Part shown: one piece after another, positions 62,842-64,000 of the stretch
Numbering within the stretch: the first letter of the stretch is position 1
Layout of the letters: the number at the start of each line of letters is the position of its first letter
DNA from: Devosia sp. 2618
GTDB lineage: Bacteria > Pseudomonadota > Alphaproteobacteria > Rhizobiales > Devosiaceae
Length of the DNA: 64,000 nucleotides
NCBI RefSeq assembly: GCF_040546815.1
Contig: NZ_JBEPOO010000001.1
Location: 3,782,001-3,846,000, forward strand
Reading direction: 5' to 3'
Translations under genes and position numbers: made by a program
The notes under the pieces: generated by a model
The model's database searches: none
What the model was told of the DNA's origin: nothing
The model's input: only the letters and a program-made list of their open reading frames with translations

Positions 62842-64000
62842 ATGACCGAAACCAATTTTTCCCCGCGCGAGATCGTTTCCGAACTCGACCGCAATATTGT
62901 CGGCCAGCACGATGCCAAGCGCGCCGTCGCCGTGGCGCTGCGCAATCGCTGGCGCCGCCAGCAGCTTGGCCCCGAAATGCGTCGGGAAGTGACGCCCAAG
63001 AACATCTTGATGATCGGGCCCACCGGCGTCGGCAAGACCGAAATCGCCCGCCGTCTGGCGCGTCTGGCGCAGGCCCCGTTCATCAAGGTGGAAGCGACCA
63101 AGTTTACCGAAGTGGGCTATGTCGGCCGCGACGTCGAACAGATCATTCGTGACCTGGTTGAAGCCGGCATCGCCGTGCTGCGCGACAAGCGCCGCGCCGA
63201 TGTGCAGGCGCAGGCACATGCCAATGCCGAAAACCGCGTGCTCGACGCGCTGGTCGGCACCTCGGCGACGCCATCGACGCGTGACAGCTTCCGCAAAAAG
63301 CTGCGCAATAACGAGATCGATGACAACGAAATCGAGATCGAAATGACGCCGTCGACCAATACCGGCGGCTTTGAAATCCCCGGCATGCCCAATGGCGGCA
63401 TCGGCATGATCAACCTTTCCGACATGTTCAAGTCCGCGATGGGCGGCCGTGGCGTCAAGCGCAAGATCAAGGTCAAGGATGCCTATGAGCCGCTGATCGC
63501 CGAAGAGGCCGACAAGCTGCTCGATCAGGAGCAGCTCAAGACCGAAGCCATCGAGCTGGTGGAAAACCACGGCATCGTCTTCATCGACGAAATCGACAAG
63601 GTCGCCCATCGCGAAGGCGGGGCATCAGGCGGTCCATCACGCGAAGGCGTGCAGCGTGATTTGCTGCCACTGATCGAAGGCACCACGGTTTCGACCAAGT
63701 ATGGTCCGGTAAAAACCGACCACATCCTGTTCATCGCCTCGGGCGCCTTCCATGTCAGCAAGCCAAGCGACCTGCTGCCCGAACTCCAGGGCCGCCTGCC
63801 GATCCGCGTCGAGCTCAAGGCCCTGACGCGCGAGGATTTCATCCGCATCCTGAACGACACCGAGGCGAGCCTGATCAAGCAGTATGTGGCGCTGATGAGC
63901 ACGGAAGGGGTGACGCTCGACTTCACCCAGGACGCCATCGAGGCCATTGCCGACGCTGCGGTCAAGGTGAACAACTCGGTCGAAAATATCGGCGCGCGGC
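62842..64000 (+). CDS. hslU: HslU ATPase subunit, 3' truncated by window edge
   Basis: HslU unfolds substrates for HslV. The visible 386 residues of about 435 include the N-terminal [20 protein letters not shown], the P-loop [19 protein letters not shown], the pore motif [11 protein letters not shown], the I domain (about 110-240) and Walker [12 protein letters not shown]. The frame is open to base 64000, so the C-terminus lies outside the window. It is in one operon with hslV. Confidence 0.97.
   Translation, partial: MTETNFSPREIVSELDRNIVGQHDAKRAVAVALRNRWRRQQLGPEMRREVTPKNILMIGPTGVGKTEIARRLARLAQAPFIKVEATKFTEVGYVGRDVEQIIRDLVEAGIAVLRDKRRADVQAQAHANAENRVLDALVGTSATPSTRDSFRKKLRNNEIDDNEIEIEMTPSTNTGGFEIPGMPNGGIGMINLSDMFKSAMGGRGVKRKIKVKDAYEPLIAEEADKLLDQEQLKTEAIELVENHGIVFIDEIDKVAHREGGASGGPSREGVQRDLLPLIEGTTVSTKYGPVKTDHILFIASGAFHVSKPSDLLPELQGRLPIRVELKALTREDFIRILNDTEASLIKQYVALMSTEGVTLDFTQDAIEAIADAAVKVNNSVENIGAR

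Noticed and set aside
1..64000. CRISPR arrays, rRNA and tRNA genes
   Set aside because: No regularly spaced identical repeats and no tRNA or rRNA sequence were recognised by eye. A covariance-model search would be decisive; the palindromic repeats seen are not spaced like CRISPRs.

Overview
The window looks like a chromosomal segment of an alphaproteobacterium of the order Hyphomicrobiales (Rhizobiales), most likely a Devosia-like organism. The reasons are high G+C by eye, the gene order hisB-DUF2628-hisH-hisA-hisF-hisE-coaA divergent from hslVU, the rph-rdgB-hemW operon divergent from hrcA-grpE, the rsmI-yraN-gshB operon divergent from an LppC-type lipoprotein, and candidate CtrA boxes. Genus assignment is an inference from gene order only.

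Positions 1 to about 19,010 are accessory DNA. They hold the end of a sugar-type ABC permease and its binding protein (1-1878), a tyrosine integrase with an overlapping small gene (2501-3743), a two-gene operon encoding a HEPN protein and a PD-(D/E)XK nuclease-like protein (5141-7185), a LuxR-type regulator facing two envelope genes (7916-10724), secreted beta/gamma-crystallin-type proteins (11060-13768), an XRE repressor, an HUH Rep-like gene (16180-17010) and a large serine recombinase (17220-18983). Immediately beyond the recombinase lie 38 intact codons of comM (yifB) that end abruptly, so the island appears to have integrated into comM and its other end is left of the window. About 108 bp of noncoding DNA next to rep is repeated in the same orientation at 3924-4031, where it is attached to a decayed rep start, so about 13 kb of cargo sits between two direct repeats.

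From 19,258 onward the sequence is typical core genome. It begins with an RTX protein, a GH25 lysozyme-like lipoprotein, an Rnk/GreA-type regulator and MarC. Next come glutathione synthesis and rRNA methylation (gshB, yraN, rsmI), hemW-rdgB-rph, hrcA-grpE, pncA and pabBC, dnaK and dnaJ (separated by an unusual insert), GT8, pyrF, an adenosine-kinase-like enzyme, nth, an Ada-like repair protein, gpmA-dapB, coaA and the his cluster, ending in hslV and a truncated hslU. Protein quality control is a recurring theme (HrcA, GrpE, DnaK, DnaJ, HslVU), but I see no CIRCE operator; a candidate RpoH promoter precedes dnaK.

The core intergenic spaces are full of small palindromic repeats. One family (35,044; 41,607; 53,264) has a hairpin with compensatory base changes, a near-parS motif GTTTCACGTGAA, and in two of three copies an adjoining terminator, which makes it a candidate structured RNA or protein-bound element. 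The best candidates for undescribed biology are the HEPN/nuclease operon, the rep-linked direct repeats and this repeat family.
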